Shown here: positions 27,067 through 37,458 of the stretch, piece after piece
How positions within the stretch are numbered: the stretch's first letter is position 1
How the letters are laid out: the number at the start of each line of letters is the position of its first letter
DNA from: an uncultured Paracoccaceae bacterium
GTDB lineage: Bacteria; Pseudomonadota; Alphaproteobacteria; Rhodobacterales; Rhodobacteraceae
Direction: 5' to 3'
Length of the DNA: 64,000 bases
Assembly: GCA_951812615.1 (NCBI GenBank)
Contig: CATOSU010000002.1
Location: 186,001-250,000 of the forward strand
Made by a program: the position numbers and the translations under genes
The notes under the pieces: model-generated
What the model was told of the DNA's origin: nothing
Seen by the model: only the letters and a program-made list of their open reading frames with translations
Databases searched by the model: none

Positions 27067-28584
27067 TCAGACATGCGCAACCTCCATCCCGTGGGCGCCG
27101 CCCATCATCAGCCCGATCTCGTCAACCGTCAGCCCCGACGTGTCCTTCGGCGCGCTCAGCCGGCCTTCGTTCAGTGCGGCAAAGCTGTCGGAGATTTCCA
27201 TCAGCTCGTCCAGATCCTGGCTGATGCAGACCACCGCCGTGCCTTTCGCCGCCAGATCCAGCAAGGCCTGCCGGATTGCCGCCGCCGCCGCCGCGTCCAC
27301 ACCCCATGTCGGCTGGTTCACAACCAGAACTTCCGGGGCCTGCAGCACCTCGCGACCGATCACGAATTTCTGCAGGTTCCCGCCCGACAGCGACCGGGCC
27401 GCATTGGCTGGCCCGGGCGTGCGCACGTCGAAGGCGGAAATCACCCGCTCGGCAAAGCCCTGCGCAGCCCCCCATCGCAGAAAGCCGTTGGCGACCAGCT
27501 TTTCCCGGACCGCGCCAGTCAGCAACGCATTTTCCGTCAGGCTCATATCCGACGCCGCCGCATGTCCCAACCGTTCTTCCGGCGCCGCCAGAAGTCCCAG
27601 CCGGCGCCGCGCCGTGGGCCCCAGACGGCCGATCGGCTGACCGCCGAGCTTGACCGCGTCCGCGGCTGTCGGGATCTCACCCGACAGAACCCCCAGCAAT
27701 TCGTCCTGCCCGTTCCCGGCAACACCACCGATGCCCAGGATCTCGCCCCTGCGCACGGTCAGGTGCACGTTCTTGAGTGAAGTGCCGAAGGCCGAGGGCG
27801 ACGGCACCGACAACCCCGACAGGTCCAGCGCCACGTCTCCAAAATCGCGCCCCGCCCGCTCCGGCGTCTGCAATGTCGATCCCACCATCATCTCGGCCAT
27901 GTCGCGGGCCGTGGTTTCCGCCGGCAAGCAGGTGCCCACATTCCTGCCCAGCCGCAGGATCGTCGCGGTATCGCAGAGCCTTCGGATTTCCTCCAGCTTG
28001 TGGCTGATGTATAGGATCGAGGTTCCCTCGGAGCGCAGTTTTTCCAGCGTCTGGAACAGGATGCCCACCTCCTGCGGGGTCAGCACGCTGGTCGGTTCAT
28101 CCATGATCAGCAGCTTTGGATCCTGCAACAGACAGCGGATGATCTCGACCCGCTGGCGTTCCCCGGCAGACAGATCGCCCACCGTCCGGAACGGGTCCAG
28201 CGGCAACCCGTAGGTTTCGCTCACCTCGCGGATCCGCCGGGCCAGATCCCGCATCCGCGGCGGGTCTTCCATGCCCAACGCGATGTTCTCGGCCACGTTC
28301 AGCGCGTCGAACAGCGAAAAATGCTGAAACACCATTGCGATCCCGTCCGCCCGCGCCGCCCGCGGCTCGGCCGGCGCAAACGGCTGCCCGCGCAGCACCA
28401 TTCGCCCGCTGTCAGGCTTGACCAGCCCGTAGATCATCTTGACCAGCGTGGATTTGCCGGCCCCGTTTTCCCCCAGCAGCGCGTGCACTTCGCCGACGTC
28501 GATGTCGAATGACACGCTGTCGTTCGCGACGACACCGGGATAGGCCTTGGTCAGACCTTCGATCTTCAGCAGGGTTTCATTCAC
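27067..28584 (-). CDS. ABC transporter ATP-binding protein, duplicated (BMP-type importer)
   Basis: The 505-residue protein holds two ABC domains. The first has Walker A GENGAGKST, signature LSAGERQRVEI and Walker B LLIMDEPTSVL; the second has GVAGNGQDELLGVL in place of a good Walker A and signature LSGGNLQKFVIGREV. This duplicated, half-degenerate layout is standard for sugar and nucleoside importers. The GTG at 28584 overlaps the xdhC stop (GTGA) and has GAGGAG upstream. It powers the import of the ligand bound by the BMP protein. Confidence 0.92.
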   Translation of the reverse strand: MNETLLKIEGLTKAYPGVVANDSVSFDIDVGEVHALLGENGAGKSTLVKMIYGLVKPDSGRMVLRGQPFAPAEPRAARADGIAMVFQHFSLFDALNVAENIALGMEDPPRMRDLARRIREVSETYGLPLDPFRTVGDLSAGERQRVEIIRCLLQDPKLLIMDEPTSVLTPQEVGILFQTLEKLRSEGTSILYISHKLEEIRRLCDTATILRLGRNVGTCLPAETTARDMAEMMVGSTLQTPERAGRDFGDVALDLSGLSVPSPSAFGTSLKNVHLTVRRGEILGIGGVAGNGQDELLGVLSGEIPTAADAVKLGGQPIGRLGPTARRRLGLLAAPEERLGHAAASDMSLTENALLTGAVREKLVANGFLRWGAAQGFAERVISAFDVRTPGPANAARSLSGGNLQKFVIGREVLQAPEVLVVNQPTWGVDAAAAAAIRQALLDLAAKGTAVVCISQDLDELMEISDSFAALNEGRLSAPKDTSGLTVDEIGLMMGGAHGMEVAHV

Positions 28585-29519
28585 GCCCTGATCTCCTCTT
28601 CGTCGCGCCCGGCGACTGCGCCGGCCGACATGAACTGCGCCGCGACGCCGATTGCAATGGCTTGCGGGTGTTTGCCTAGTTCCGGGACGCCAATAGGGCA
28701 GGTTATCCGCGAAATCGATGCCCCGGTATGTCCCAGCGCGGCCAGCCGCGACCGGAACCGCGCCCATTTTGTCGCCGATCCGATCAGCCCGGCAAAACGG
28801 AACCCGCGGGTCAGAAGCGCATCGCATAGGTTCAGGTCCAGCGAATGCGAATAGGTTACGATCAGATGTTCGGCCCCGGGCGGGACATGAGGCACCAACA
28901 GCACGGGATCAACCGCCGGCACCACCGTGACCCCGGCCGGCACATCCGCCGGAAACCGCTCCGGCCCGGTATCCACCCAGCTCAGCGACAACTCGGGAAA
29001 CGGGGCCAGCACGCCGATGATCGCGCGTCCAACATGCCCCGCGCCCCAGATCCACAGCTCGCGCGCCGGCCGGTGCACAGGTTCAACCATCCAGCCACCG
29101 ATCAGCTGCGGTTCCGGCAAGGCGCTGCCGGACCGGGCCTGCGACAACAGGCGTTGCACCGCCAGCGGTGGCGGAGCTGCAGGACCGTCAACGGGGCGCG
29201 CGAAAACCCCTTCGGTCAGATCCCCGGTCCGGGCCGCATCGAACCGCTCGGTCAGCAGCGAAACCGACCCGCCGCAACACTGGCCCAAATCCGGACCCAG
29301 CGCATGACGGCTGAGGCCGGTGTGCCCGGCCCGAGCCATCGCGGCCGCCTCGAATTCCAGCGCACCACCACCGATCGTACCGCTTTGACCACCCGCCCAT
29401 ACCAGCATCGCGGCCCCGGTCTCGCGCGGCGACGACCCGCGCAGGTCCGCGATCACCACACGAAACACCGTGCCATGTTCGGCAATCGCAGCCCTCAGCG
29501 CCGTGACATCAAACCCCAT
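28581..29519 (-). CDS. xdhC: Xanthine dehydrogenase accessory protein XdhC
   Basis: The 312-residue protein has the XdhC/CoxI features: RGSSPRETGAAMLV near the start, GQCCGGSVSLL with the paired cysteines, a Rossmann segment (ELWIWGAGHVGRAI) and the GLIGSATKWARF end. XdhC binds molybdenum cofactor, aids its sulfuration and inserts it into XdhB. It overlaps xdhB by 11 bases and is followed by the ABC importer in the same transcript. Confidence 0.93.
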   Translation of the reverse strand: MGFDVTALRAAIAEHGTVFRVVIADLRGSSPRETGAAMLVWAGGQSGTIGGGALEFEAAAMARAGHTGLSRHALGPDLGQCCGGSVSLLTERFDAARTGDLTEGVFARPVDGPAAPPPLAVQRLLSQARSGSALPEPQLIGGWMVEPVHRPARELWIWGAGHVGRAIIGVLAPFPELSLSWVDTGPERFPADVPAGVTVVPAVDPVLLVPHVPPGAEHLIVTYSHSLDLNLCDALLTRGFRFAGLIGSATKWARFRSRLAALGHTGASISRITCPIGVPELGKHPQAIAIGVAAQFMSAGAVAGRDEEEIRA

Positions 29520-31854
29520 GCTGCACCCTCTGCACCGCGGCCCAGATCTCTTCCGCCGTTGCCGGCGCGTTCAGGGCCGGATAATCCGCCCCGCAAGCCG
29601 ACACCGCATCCGACAACGCCAGCCAGGCCGAGATGCCGAGCATGAACGGCGGTTCCCCGACCGCCTTCGAGCGATAGATCGTCTCTTCCCGGTTCTGCCC
29701 GTCCCAGAGCGCCACGTTGAACACGTCCGGCCGGTCCGAACAGGCCGGGATCTTGTAGGTGGATGGCGCATGGGTGCGCAGCCGGCCGGCATCGTCCCAG
29801 ACCAGTTCTTCGGTGGTCAGCCAGCCGGCCCCCTGCACGTATCCGCCCTCGACCTGCCCGATATCCAGCGCCGGGTTCAGCGAGGCCCCGGCATCATGCA
29901 GGATATCGGCCCGCAAGATCCGGTTCTCGCCTGTCAGCAGGTCAATCGCCACCTCAGTCACGGCGCAGCCGTAAGCGAAATAATAAAACGGCCGCCCCTG
30001 CCCGCGGATCCGGTCCCACTCGATCCCGGGCGTCTTATAAAACCCGGTCGCGCTCAGGCTGACCCGGCCTTCATAGGCCGCCCGCGCGGCCTCGGCAAAG
30101 CTGTAGCGCTCGGTCCCGACCAGAACGTGACCGTCGGCGAATTGCACCGCCTGCGGATCCTGCTGGTGCCGCTCGGCCAGAAAATCCGCCATCCGCTCCC
30201 GGATCGTGTCACAGGCCGCCCGAACCGCCATGCCGTTCAGATCGCTGCCCGAGGACGCCGCCGTGGCCGAAGTGTTCGGCACCTTGCCGGTATCCGTCGC
30301 GGTGATCCGGATCGCCTCCGGCGGCACCCCGAGCCGGGCCGCCGCCACCTGTGCAACCTTCTGGTTCAGGCCCTGCCCCATCTCGGTGCCGCCATGGTTC
30401 AGATGCACCGACCCGTCCTGATAAACATGCACCAGCGCCCCGGCCTGGTTGAGATGGGTCAGGGTAAAGGAAATCCCGAACTTCACCGGCGAAAACGCGA
30501 TCCCCTTTTTGATCACCGTGTTTTTAGCATTCCACGCCGCCACCGCCGCGCGCCGGGCCGCGTAATCCGATGACGCCAGCAGCGCTTCGGTCATCCCGTG
30601 CAGCTCGAAATCCGTGACCTCCATGCCATAAGGCGTGGTGTTGTCCTTCATCTTTGCCGAAATACTCCCGCCGGAGGCCCGATTTTTCGCAGAAAAATCG
30701 CCCTCTCCGCCGGCTGCCGCGTAGTAGTTCCGCTGCCGCAGCGCCACCGGGTCCATCGCCAGCGCATGGGCAATATGGTCCATCACCCGTTCGATCCCGA
30801 CCATGCCCTGCGGGCCGCCGAACCCGCGATAGGCGGTGGCCGACTGGGTGTGTGTCCTCAGCCGGTGGCTCTCGATCCGGGCGTTTGGCAACAGATAGGC
30901 GTTGTCGGCATGCAGCATCGCCCGGTCCGCAACCGGCAGCGACAGGTCCTGCGCCCAGCCGCAGCGCGCATATTGCACGAAATCCACACCGCTGATCCGG
31001 CCATCGCCGTCGAACCCGGCCCGGTACCGGATCCGGAAATCATGGCGCTTGCCGGTGATGACCATGTCGTCGTCGCGGTCATACCGCATGGCACAGGCCC
31101 GGCCCAGCCGCCGCGCCGCGACGGCGCAGGCCACCGCCAGCGCATTGCCCTGACTTTCCTTGCCGCCGAACCCGCCGCCCATGCGGCGGGTTTCCACCCG
31201 AACGCCATGCATCGGCACACCCAGCGCCTCGGCCACCTTGTGCTGGATCTCGGTCGGATGCTGGGTCGACGAACACACGGTCATGTCGCCGCCTTCCTGC
31301 GGCAGGGCCAGTGCGGCCTGCCCCTCGAGATAGAAATGCTCCTGTCCGCCCAGCTCGAACACGCCTTCGACCACATGCGGGGCCGCTGCAATCGCCGCGG
31401 CGGCATCGCCTTTTTCGTAAATCCGCGGCCCCTCTTCGAACCGACTGTCCGCTTCCAGCGCAGCGTCGATGGTCAAAAGCGCCGGCAGGGCGTCAATGCG
31501 GATCTGCCCCATCCGTGCCGCGTTGCGCGCCGCAAGATGCGTCTCTGCCACCACCAGAAACACCGGCTGGCCCAGGTATTGCACGGTGCCGTCGGCCAGC
31601 AGCGGTTCGTCGTGGACAGAGGGCGAAACATCATTGGCAAAGGGCAGATCCCCGGCCGTCAGCACCGCAACAACTCCCGGCGCGGCCCGAACCGCACCCA
31701 GATCAACCGACACATTCTCCCCATGCGCCACGTCGCTCAGTCCGAAGGCCAGATGCAGCGTCCCCGCCGGCACGGGCAAATCGGCCACATACCGCGCCTC
31801 GCCGGTCACATGCAGCGGCGCGGAGTCATGCGGCAGCGGTTTCGTCACACTCAT
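29509..31854 (-). CDS. xdhB: Xanthine dehydrogenase, molybdopterin subunit
   Basis: The 781-residue subunit carries the molybdenum cofactor: [34 protein letters not shown] and the catalytic Glu region near [11 protein letters not shown]. With XdhA it oxidises hypoxanthine and xanthine to urate. Around residues 380-402 it carries about 20 extra residues ([20 protein letters not shown]) between the usual NYY and TPYG motifs. That stretch is encoded by an intergenic-type palindromic repeat inserted in frame. All active-site motifs remain, so the enzyme may still work. It overlaps xdhA by ATGA. Confidence 0.93.
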   Translation of the reverse strand: MSVTKPLPHDSAPLHVTGEARYVADLPVPAGTLHLAFGLSDVAHGENVSVDLGAVRAAPGVVAVLTAGDLPFANDVSPSVHDEPLLADGTVQYLGQPVFLVVAETHLAARNAARMGQIRIDALPALLTIDAALEADSRFEEGPRIYEKGDAAAAIAAAPHVVEGVFELGGQEHFYLEGQAALALPQEGGDMTVCSSTQHPTEIQHKVAEALGVPMHGVRVETRRMGGGFGGKESQGNALAVACAVAARRLGRACAMRYDRDDDMVITGKRHDFRIRYRAGFDGDGRISGVDFVQYARCGWAQDLSLPVADRAMLHADNAYLLPNARIESHRLRTHTQSATAYRGFGGPQGMVGIERVMDHIAHALAMDPVALRQRNYYAAAGGEGDFSAKNRASGGSISAKMKDNTTPYGMEVTDFELHGMTEALLASSDYAARRAAVAAWNAKNTVIKKGIAFSPVKFGISFTLTHLNQAGALVHVYQDGSVHLNHGGTEMGQGLNQKVAQVAAARLGVPPEAIRITATDTGKVPNTSATAASSGSDLNGMAVRAACDTIRERMADFLAERHQQDPQAVQFADGHVLVGTERYSFAEAARAAYEGRVSLSATGFYKTPGIEWDRIRGQGRPFYYFAYGCAVTEVAIDLLTGENRILRADILHDAGASLNPALDIGQVEGGYVQGAGWLTTEELVWDDAGRLRTHAPSTYKIPACSDRPDVFNVALWDGQNREETIYRSKAVGEPPFMLGISAWLALSDAVSACGADYPALNAPATAEEIWAAVQRVQHGV
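30650..30713 (-). repeat. Intergenic-type repeat inserted in frame within xdhB
   Basis: A 9-base perfect palindrome (CGATTTTTC-GCA-GAAAAATCG, 30680-30700) is flanked by GC-rich DNA and, on the minus strand, by GGGAGTATTTCGGCAAAGAT. That core resembles GAGGTATTTTCCAAACAGAA in the intergenic repeat before hisS. The element adds about 21 codons without breaking the xdhB frame. Confidence 0.65.
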
Positions 31855-33215
31855 GCGCTGACCTCCAGCACGCTGACGACCTGCCCCAGGCTTTCCGCGA
31901 AATACCGGGCCAGAAACGCCTGCGCCGCACCCAGCCGGTACGCGGCCGAGGCCCGCATGTCATCCAGCGGTGTGAAATCTTCGGCCAGCGCCTGCTGCGC
32001 GGCGGCGATCGCGTCCGACGTCCACGGCGCACCGGTCAGGCACGCTTCGGCCCGGGCTGCGCGTTTCGGAACCCCGGCCATGCCGCCAAAGGCAAGCTGT
32101 GCCGAAACCACCCGGCCCTCCGCGACTTCGACGTTGAAACACCCGCAAACCGACGAAATGTCCTGATCGAAACGCTTCGACAGTTTGTAGCATTTCAGCC
32201 TGTCCGCCTGCCGCGGAATGCTGACTGCCTCGACAAATTCGCCCGGCGCCCTGTCCTGTGACCCGTAATCAAGGAAGAAATCCTCGACCGGTATGGTCCG
32301 GCGGTCGGCCCCTTTGCGCAAATGCAGCGCCGCCCCCAGCGCGATCAGCGCCGGCGGGTTGTCACCAATCGGAGAACCGTTGGCGATGTTGCCGCCGATG
32401 GTTGCCGCGTTTCTCACCTGGACCGAACCGTAACGGCGGATCAGTTCGCCGTAGGATGGGTGATACTCACCCATCACGCTCCGGACCCGGTTCATGTCCG
32501 CCATCGCCCCGATGCGGATGTTGTCGGCGGTGACGTCGATGGTCTTCAGATCCTCACAGCCGCCGAGGAAGATTATCGGCGCGGGTGCGCGCAGCCCCTT
32601 CGTGACCCAGAGCCCGACATCTGTTGCTCCGGCAACCAGAACCGCTTCGGGCTCGGCGGCATAGACCGTTGCCAGCTCATCCGCGGACCGGGGGGCAAAG
32701 AGGTCTGCCCCATACCGCGCCACCGCCACATCCTCTGCCAGCCAGGGCGGCACAGGTTCATCCGCCGCCGCCTCGGCGGCGCGGATGATCGGCGCATATC
32801 CCGTGCAGCGGCACAGGTTGCCGGCAAACCGGTCATCGAAATCCGTTTCACCGTTCGTGTGCGCACACACCATCGACATGATGAACCCCGGCGTGCAAAA
32901 GCCGCACTGGCTGCCATGCTGTTCGATCATCGCCTGCTGCACGGGGTGCAGCTGACCGCCGGGTCCGGCCACACCTTCCACTGTCCGAACCGCCTTGCCG
33001 TCCAGCTGCGGCAGGAAAAGGATACAGGCGTTCATCGTGCGGGCACCGGCTTCGTCCTGCACCATCACTGTACAGGCACCGCAATCGCCTTCATTGCAGC
33101 CTTCCTTGGTCCCCGTCAGCCGGCGCGTATCGCGCAGCCAGTCCAAAAGGGTGGCGGTCGGGCAAATGCCCTGCAGTTCCACAGTCTCTCCGTTCAGAAG
33201 AAACCTGACATCCAT
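31851..33215 (-). CDS. xdhA: Xanthine dehydrogenase, FAD and 2Fe-2S subunit
   Basis: The 454-residue subunit starts with two [2Fe-2S] domains ([16 protein letters not shown], then QCGFCTPGF and [11 protein letters not shown]) and continues with an FAD domain ([28 protein letters not shown]). This is the Rhodobacter-type XdhA layout. It passes electrons from the molybdenum centre in XdhB to NAD. It heads the operon xdhA-xdhB-xdhC-ABC importer; the promoter must lie in 33216-33612. Confidence 0.94.
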   Translation of the reverse strand: MDVRFLLNGETVELQGICPTATLLDWLRDTRRLTGTKEGCNEGDCGACTVMVQDEAGARTMNACILFLPQLDGKAVRTVEGVAGPGGQLHPVQQAMIEQHGSQCGFCTPGFIMSMVCAHTNGETDFDDRFAGNLCRCTGYAPIIRAAEAAADEPVPPWLAEDVAVARYGADLFAPRSADELATVYAAEPEAVLVAGATDVGLWVTKGLRAPAPIIFLGGCEDLKTIDVTADNIRIGAMADMNRVRSVMGEYHPSYGELIRRYGSVQVRNAATIGGNIANGSPIGDNPPALIALGAALHLRKGADRRTIPVEDFFLDYGSQDRAPGEFVEAVSIPRQADRLKCYKLSKRFDQDISSVCGCFNVEVAEGRVVSAQLAFGGMAGVPKRAARAEACLTGAPWTSDAIAAAQQALAEDFTPLDDMRASAAYRLGAAQAFLARYFAESLGQVVSVLEVSA

Positions 33216-33612
33216 CGCAGAAACCCGTCGCGTTACCCTGTTGTGTTCCCGACTGTTCCATCTCGATGCGACGTAGAAACGGAACGGGCTTATCTGATTA
33301 TCTGCCCGAGGTTAGAAAAGCACGGGCCGCGCTGACAAGGGAAAGCTGTTCCGCAGTGCAGCATTCACGCCGGTCCTTCGGCGGCAATGGTCAGAAATTC
33401 ATCGTTTTCGGCATGAAACTCAGGGTCTTGCCCCCGCATACCAAGGCATGCGGTTGAAGCACTTTCAAATCGCGCCCGAAAATCGCGGGCAGCATAAATC
33501 ACCCGGTACTGCCCATATGGGCCCGATCGCCGGATCCGGGATCGTCTCCGTTTTCGCTTTCGCGCCCCGAAATCCGCTTCCCGTGCCCCGCGCCTGACCA
33601 TAATGTGGCGCC
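33216..33612. other. Intergenic region between divergent xdhA and dnaE
   Basis: About 400 bases carry no convincing gene; the open frames on both strands lack family features and good starts. The region must hold the divergent promoters of the purine operon and dnaE. A perfect 12-base palindrome, GCCCATATGGGC, lies at 33511-33522 and could be an operator, but nothing links it to a regulator. Confidence 0.5.
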
Positions 33613-36600
33613 ATGTCAGGCTCTCCCCGATTCATCCATCTCCGCACCCATTCCGAATACTCGCTGCTCGAAGGCGCCCTTCGCCTGAAGAAGCTGCCGG
33701 CATTGTGCCAGAAGGCAGACATGCCGGCACTGGCGCTGACGGACACCAACAACATGTTTGCCGCGCTGGAGTTTTCCGTCACCCTGTCGGGGGCCGGCAT
33801 CCAGCCAATCATTGGCTGCCAGGTGGATCTGTCTTATGTGACCACGCAGCCCGGTGAAAAGCCTGTGGCCACGGCCCCGGTTGTACTGCTGGCGCAGTCC
33901 GAGGCCGGTTATGAAAACCTGATGAAGCTGAACAGCTGCCTTTACGTGGACAAGGCCGGGGACCTGCCGCAGGTCACGCTGGCGCAACTGTCTGCCCACG
34001 CCGACGGGCTGATCTGCCTGACTGGCGGGCCGGACGGCCCGGTCGGCCGGCTGTTGCAAACCAACCAGCGCAGCGCGGCCGAACGACTGATGCGCGATCT
34101 GTCGGGCTGGTTTCCCGACCGGCTTTATGTCGAACTGCAACGCCATCCCGGCGAGGCCGGCCAGCCCGAAGCCGAGCGGCTGACGGAACGCGGACATGTC
34201 GAGATTGCCTATGACATGGGCCTGCCTCTGGTGGCGACAAACGATGTCTATTTTCCCGAAGCAGGGATGTACGAGGCCCATGATGCGCTGATCTGCATCG
34301 CGGAAGGCGCCTATGTGGATCAGCAGGAACCGCGCCGCCGCCTGACCGCGCAGCATTACTTCAAGTCGCAGCAGGAAATGGTCACTCTTTTCGCAGACCT
34401 GCCGGAGGCGGTCGAAAACACGGTAGAGATCGCCCGCCGCTGCGCTTTCATGGCCTATCGGCGGGACCCGATCCTGCCCCGCTTTGCCGATGACGAAATC
34501 GAGGAACTGCGCCGTCAGGCCAGACAGGGCCTGCAGGACAGGCTGGCGGTCATCCCGCATGCCGCCTCGGTCGAAGACTACGACAAGCGGCTGGGTTTCG
34601 AGCTGGACATCATCGAATCCATGGGTTTCCCCGGGTATTTCCTGATCGTTGCCGACTTCATCAAATGGGCCAAGGAGCATGACATCCCGGTTGGTCCCGG
34701 CCGCGGGTCCGGGGCCGGTTCTTTGGTCGCCTATGCGCTGACGATCACCGACCTCGACCCGCTGCGCTATTCGCTGCTGTTCGAACGCTTCCTGAATCCT
34801 GAGCGGGTCAGCATGCCGGACTTCGATATCGACTTCTGCATGGATCGCCGCGAAGAGGTGATCGAATTCGTTCAGTCCAAGTATGGCCGCGACAGGGTTG
34901 CCCAGATCATCACCTTTGGTGCACTTCTGTCCAAGGCCGCCGTGCGCGACATCGGGCGCGTGCTGCAGATGCCTTATGGTCAGGTTGATCGCCTGTCCAA
35001 GATGATCCCGGTCGAAGGTGTCAAGCCGGTCAGCATCGAAAAGGCGCTGAAAGAGGAACCGCGCCTGCGCGACATGGCCCGCGAGGAAGAGGTGGTCGAC
35101 CGGCTGCTGACCTATGGCCAGCAAGTCGAGGGGCTGCTGCGAAACGCCTCGACCCACGCCGCCGGCGTGGTCATCGGTGACCGCTCGCTGGACGCGCTGG
35201 TGCCGCTCTATCAGGATCCGCGGTCGGACATGCCGGCCACGCAATTCAACATGAAGTGGGTCGAACAGGCCGGGCTGGTGAAATTCGACTTTCTCGGCCT
35301 GAAGACGCTGACCGTCATTCAGAACGCCATGGACTTGATCCACAAATCCGGCCGGCCGCTGCACATCGCCGCCGACGGCACCGAACTCTACCAGCCCGCA
35401 CCGGGGGCCGAGAACCAGATCAACGCCATCCCGCTGGATGACGAGGCGACCTACAAGCTTTATGCCGCCGCCAAGACCGTGGCCGTGTTCCAGGTGGAAA
35501 GTTCGGGCATGATGGATGCGCTCAAGCGCATGAAGCCCACCTGTATCGAGGATATCGTCGCGCTGGTGGCGCTCTACCGTCCCGGCCCGATGGAGAACAT
35601 CCCGAAATACTGCGAAGTCAAGAACGGCCTGTCCGAACGCGATCACCTGCATCCGTCCGTCGATCACATCCTTGATGAGACACAAGGCATCATCGTTTAC
35701 CAGGAACAGGTGATGCAGATCGCGCAGGAAATGGCCGGCTATTCTCTGGGCGGTGCGGACCTGTTGCGCCGCGCGATGGGCAAGAAGATCCAGGAGGCGA
35801 TGGACGCCGAGCGCCCGAAATTCCTCAAAGGTGCCGCCGAAAACGGCGTCGATGAAACCACCGCGACCGAAACCTGGAACCTGTTGGACAAGTTCGCCAA
35901 TTACGGGTTCAACAAATCCCACGCCGCCGCCTATGCCGTCGTCAGCTACCAAACCGCGTGGCTCAAGACCAATCACCCGGTCGAGTTCATGGCCGGTGTG
36001 ATGAACTGCGACCTGCACCTGACCGATAAGCTGGCGGTGTATTTCGAAGAAGTGCGTAAGGGGCTGGGGCTCGACTATGACCCGCCCTGCGTGAACCGGT
36101 CCTCTGCCATGTTCGACGTCACGGACGGCCGGCTGCTCTATGCGCTGGGGGCGCTCAAAAACGTGGGCGTCGAGGCCATGCGCCTGATCACTGATGCAAG
36201 GCAGGTCGACGGGGCGGAAAAACTGTTTTCAACGCTGTTCGACATGGCCCGCCGGGTGGATCTCAAACGCGTCGGCAAGCGCCCGCTGGAAATGCTGGCC
36301 CGGGCCGGAGCCTTCGATCAGCTCGACCCGAACCGGCGGCGCGTGTTCGAAAGCCTCGACGCGCTGGTCGCCTACTCGGCCGCAGTCCATGAACAGCGCG
36401 CCTCGGCGCAGGTATCCCTGTTCGGCGAAGCAGGCGAGGATCTGCCCGATCCCCGGCTGGCAAACGTCCCGGACTGGCTCCCGGCGGAACGGCTGGCCGA
36501 AGAGTTCACGGCCGTCGGGTTCTACCTGTCCGGACATCCGCTGGACGATTACATGGGCGCCCTCAAACGCAAGGGCGTGATGACGCTGGACGATGTCACC

Positions 36601-37125
36601 CACCGGGCAAAAGGCGGGCCGCTGGTGGCCAAGCTGGCCGGAGTCGTTGCCGGGCGTCAGGAACGCAAATCTGCCCGCGGCAACCGGTTTGCCTTTGCCC
36701 AGCTCAGCGACACCACCGGAGCATACGAGGTGACGTTGTTTTCCGAGGCGCTCGAAAAGGCCCGTGACCATCTGGAAACCGGGTCCAAGGTTGTTGTCAC
36801 TGCCGAGGCAACACTGGAGGCCGACCAGCTCAAGCTTCTGGCCCGGTCCGTGGCGCCCATCGACGTCGCCGTTGCCGGTGTGGGTACGATGGGCCTGAAA
36901 GTGTTCATCGACGATGTCACCGCGGTCGAAACCGTTGCCAGCATCCTCGAAAGCGCGTCCGAGGTCGCGAAATCGGCTGGCAAAGGCCCGGTTCAGCTGT
37001 GTCTGATCGGGACGGACCTGCCGGGTGAGGTGGAAATTGATCTGGGCAGTGGTTTTGCGCTCAACCCGCAGATCCGCGGGGCGATCAAGTCACAGGAAGG
37101 GGTTGTGACGGTCGAGGAAATGTAG
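33613..37125 (+). CDS. dnaE: DNA polymerase III subunit alpha
   Basis: The 1170-residue replicative polymerase begins with the PHP domain (HLRTHSEYSLLEGALRL), has the palm carboxylates Asp403, Asp405 and Asp407 in PDFDIDFCMDRR, GPGRGSGAGSLVAYAL, and RNASTHAAGVVIGDR. Next comes the helix-hairpin-helix region (KRPLEMLARAGAFDQL) and a C-terminal OB domain (VAGVVAGRQERKSARGNRFA). It is the catalytic core of the replisome in the cytoplasm. Length is normal for the family. The ribosome binding site before ATG 33613 is weak, but the N-terminus matches relatives. Confidence 0.97.
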   Translation: MSGSPRFIHLRTHSEYSLLEGALRLKKLPALCQKADMPALALTDTNNMFAALEFSVTLSGAGIQPIIGCQVDLSYVTTQPGEKPVATAPVVLLAQSEAGYENLMKLNSCLYVDKAGDLPQVTLAQLSAHADGLICLTGGPDGPVGRLLQTNQRSAAERLMRDLSGWFPDRLYVELQRHPGEAGQPEAERLTERGHVEIAYDMGLPLVATNDVYFPEAGMYEAHDALICIAEGAYVDQQEPRRRLTAQHYFKSQQEMVTLFADLPEAVENTVEIARRCAFMAYRRDPILPRFADDEIEELRRQARQGLQDRLAVIPHAASVEDYDKRLGFELDIIESMGFPGYFLIVADFIKWAKEHDIPVGPGRGSGAGSLVAYALTITDLDPLRYSLLFERFLNPERVSMPDFDIDFCMDRREEVIEFVQSKYGRDRVAQIITFGALLSKAAVRDIGRVLQMPYGQVDRLSKMIPVEGVKPVSIEKALKEEPRLRDMAREEEVVDRLLTYGQQVEGLLRNASTHAAGVVIGDRSLDALVPLYQDPRSDMPATQFNMKWVEQAGLVKFDFLGLKTLTVIQNAMDLIHKSGRPLHIAADGTELYQPAPGAENQINAIPLDDEATYKLYAAAKTVAVFQVESSGMMDALKRMKPTCIEDIVALVALYRPGPMENIPKYCEVKNGLSERDHLHPSVDHILDETQGIIVYQEQVMQIAQEMAGYSLGGADLLRRAMGKKIQEAMDAERPKFLKGAAENGVDETTATETWNLLDKFANYGFNKSHAAAYAVVSYQTAWLKTNHPVEFMAGVMNCDLHLTDKLAVYFEEVRKGLGLDYDPPCVNRSSAMFDVTDGRLLYALGALKNVGVEAMRLITDARQVDGAEKLFSTLFDMARRVDLKRVGKRPLEMLARAGAFDQLDPNRRRVFESLDALVAYSAAVHEQRASAQVSLFGEAGEDLPDPRLANVPDWLPAERLAEEFTAVGFYLSGHPLDDYMGALKRKGVMTLDDVTHRAKGGPLVAKLAGVVAGRQERKSARGNRFAFAQLSDTTGAYEVTLFSEALEKARDHLETGSKVVVTAEATLEADQLKLLARSVAPIDVAVAGVGTMGLKVFIDDVTAVETVASILESASEVAKSAGKGPVQLCLIGTDLPGEVEIDLGSGFALNPQIRGAIKSQEGVVTVEEM

Positions 37126-37177
37126 CGTCTGAAGTAAGACAAACTTATTTCGGAAGCATACCTTCAGATTCCCTGCC

Positions 37178-37372
37178 TCAATAATGCGGCGGCCGTTCGT
37201 CACCCAATACCACACCGCCGGATTGGTCCTGTTCGCGTTCCGCTTCACGTTGCATCAGCATCGCCACACGGCGGGTCAGATGATCGATCTCGCCCTGCTG
37301 CGCGGCGACGACATCGCTCATTTCCTCCACCATGCGCGTCAGATGCGCGATTTGTTCTTCGAGCTGCTGCAT
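37178..37372 (-). CDS. slyX: SlyX family protein
   Basis: The 64-residue protein is mostly one coiled coil (LEEQIAHLTRMVEEMSDVV) and ends in ERPPHY, the conserved SlyX tail. Function is unknown in general; the E. coli gene lies near slyD. The start is ATG 37372 with GGCGGAA upstream; the open frame extends further but without homology. It converges with dnaE, 52 bases away, and is divergent from the crotonase gene. Confidence 0.88.
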   Translation of the reverse strand: MQQLEEQIAHLTRMVEEMSDVVAAQQGEIDHLTRRVAMLMQREAEREQDQSGGVVLGDERPPHY

Positions 37373-37458
37373 GTTTTTCCGCCTGGTCGTTACGTTCTGC
37401 TTGCCCGATTTCCCGCGTGCACGCCACTCTAAACTCACAGCGGACGGAGGACCCAAGC

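Noticed and set aside
33511-33522. GCCCATATGGGC as a purine-operon operator
   Set aside because: It is a perfect 12-base palindrome, but there is a single copy, no regulator is adjacent, and it lies nearer dnaE than xdhA.
33616-36018. An 800-codon minus-strand open frame within dnaE
   Set aside because: It mirrors dnaE codon bias in a GC-rich genome and has no domain signature; dnaE on the plus strand is unmistakable.
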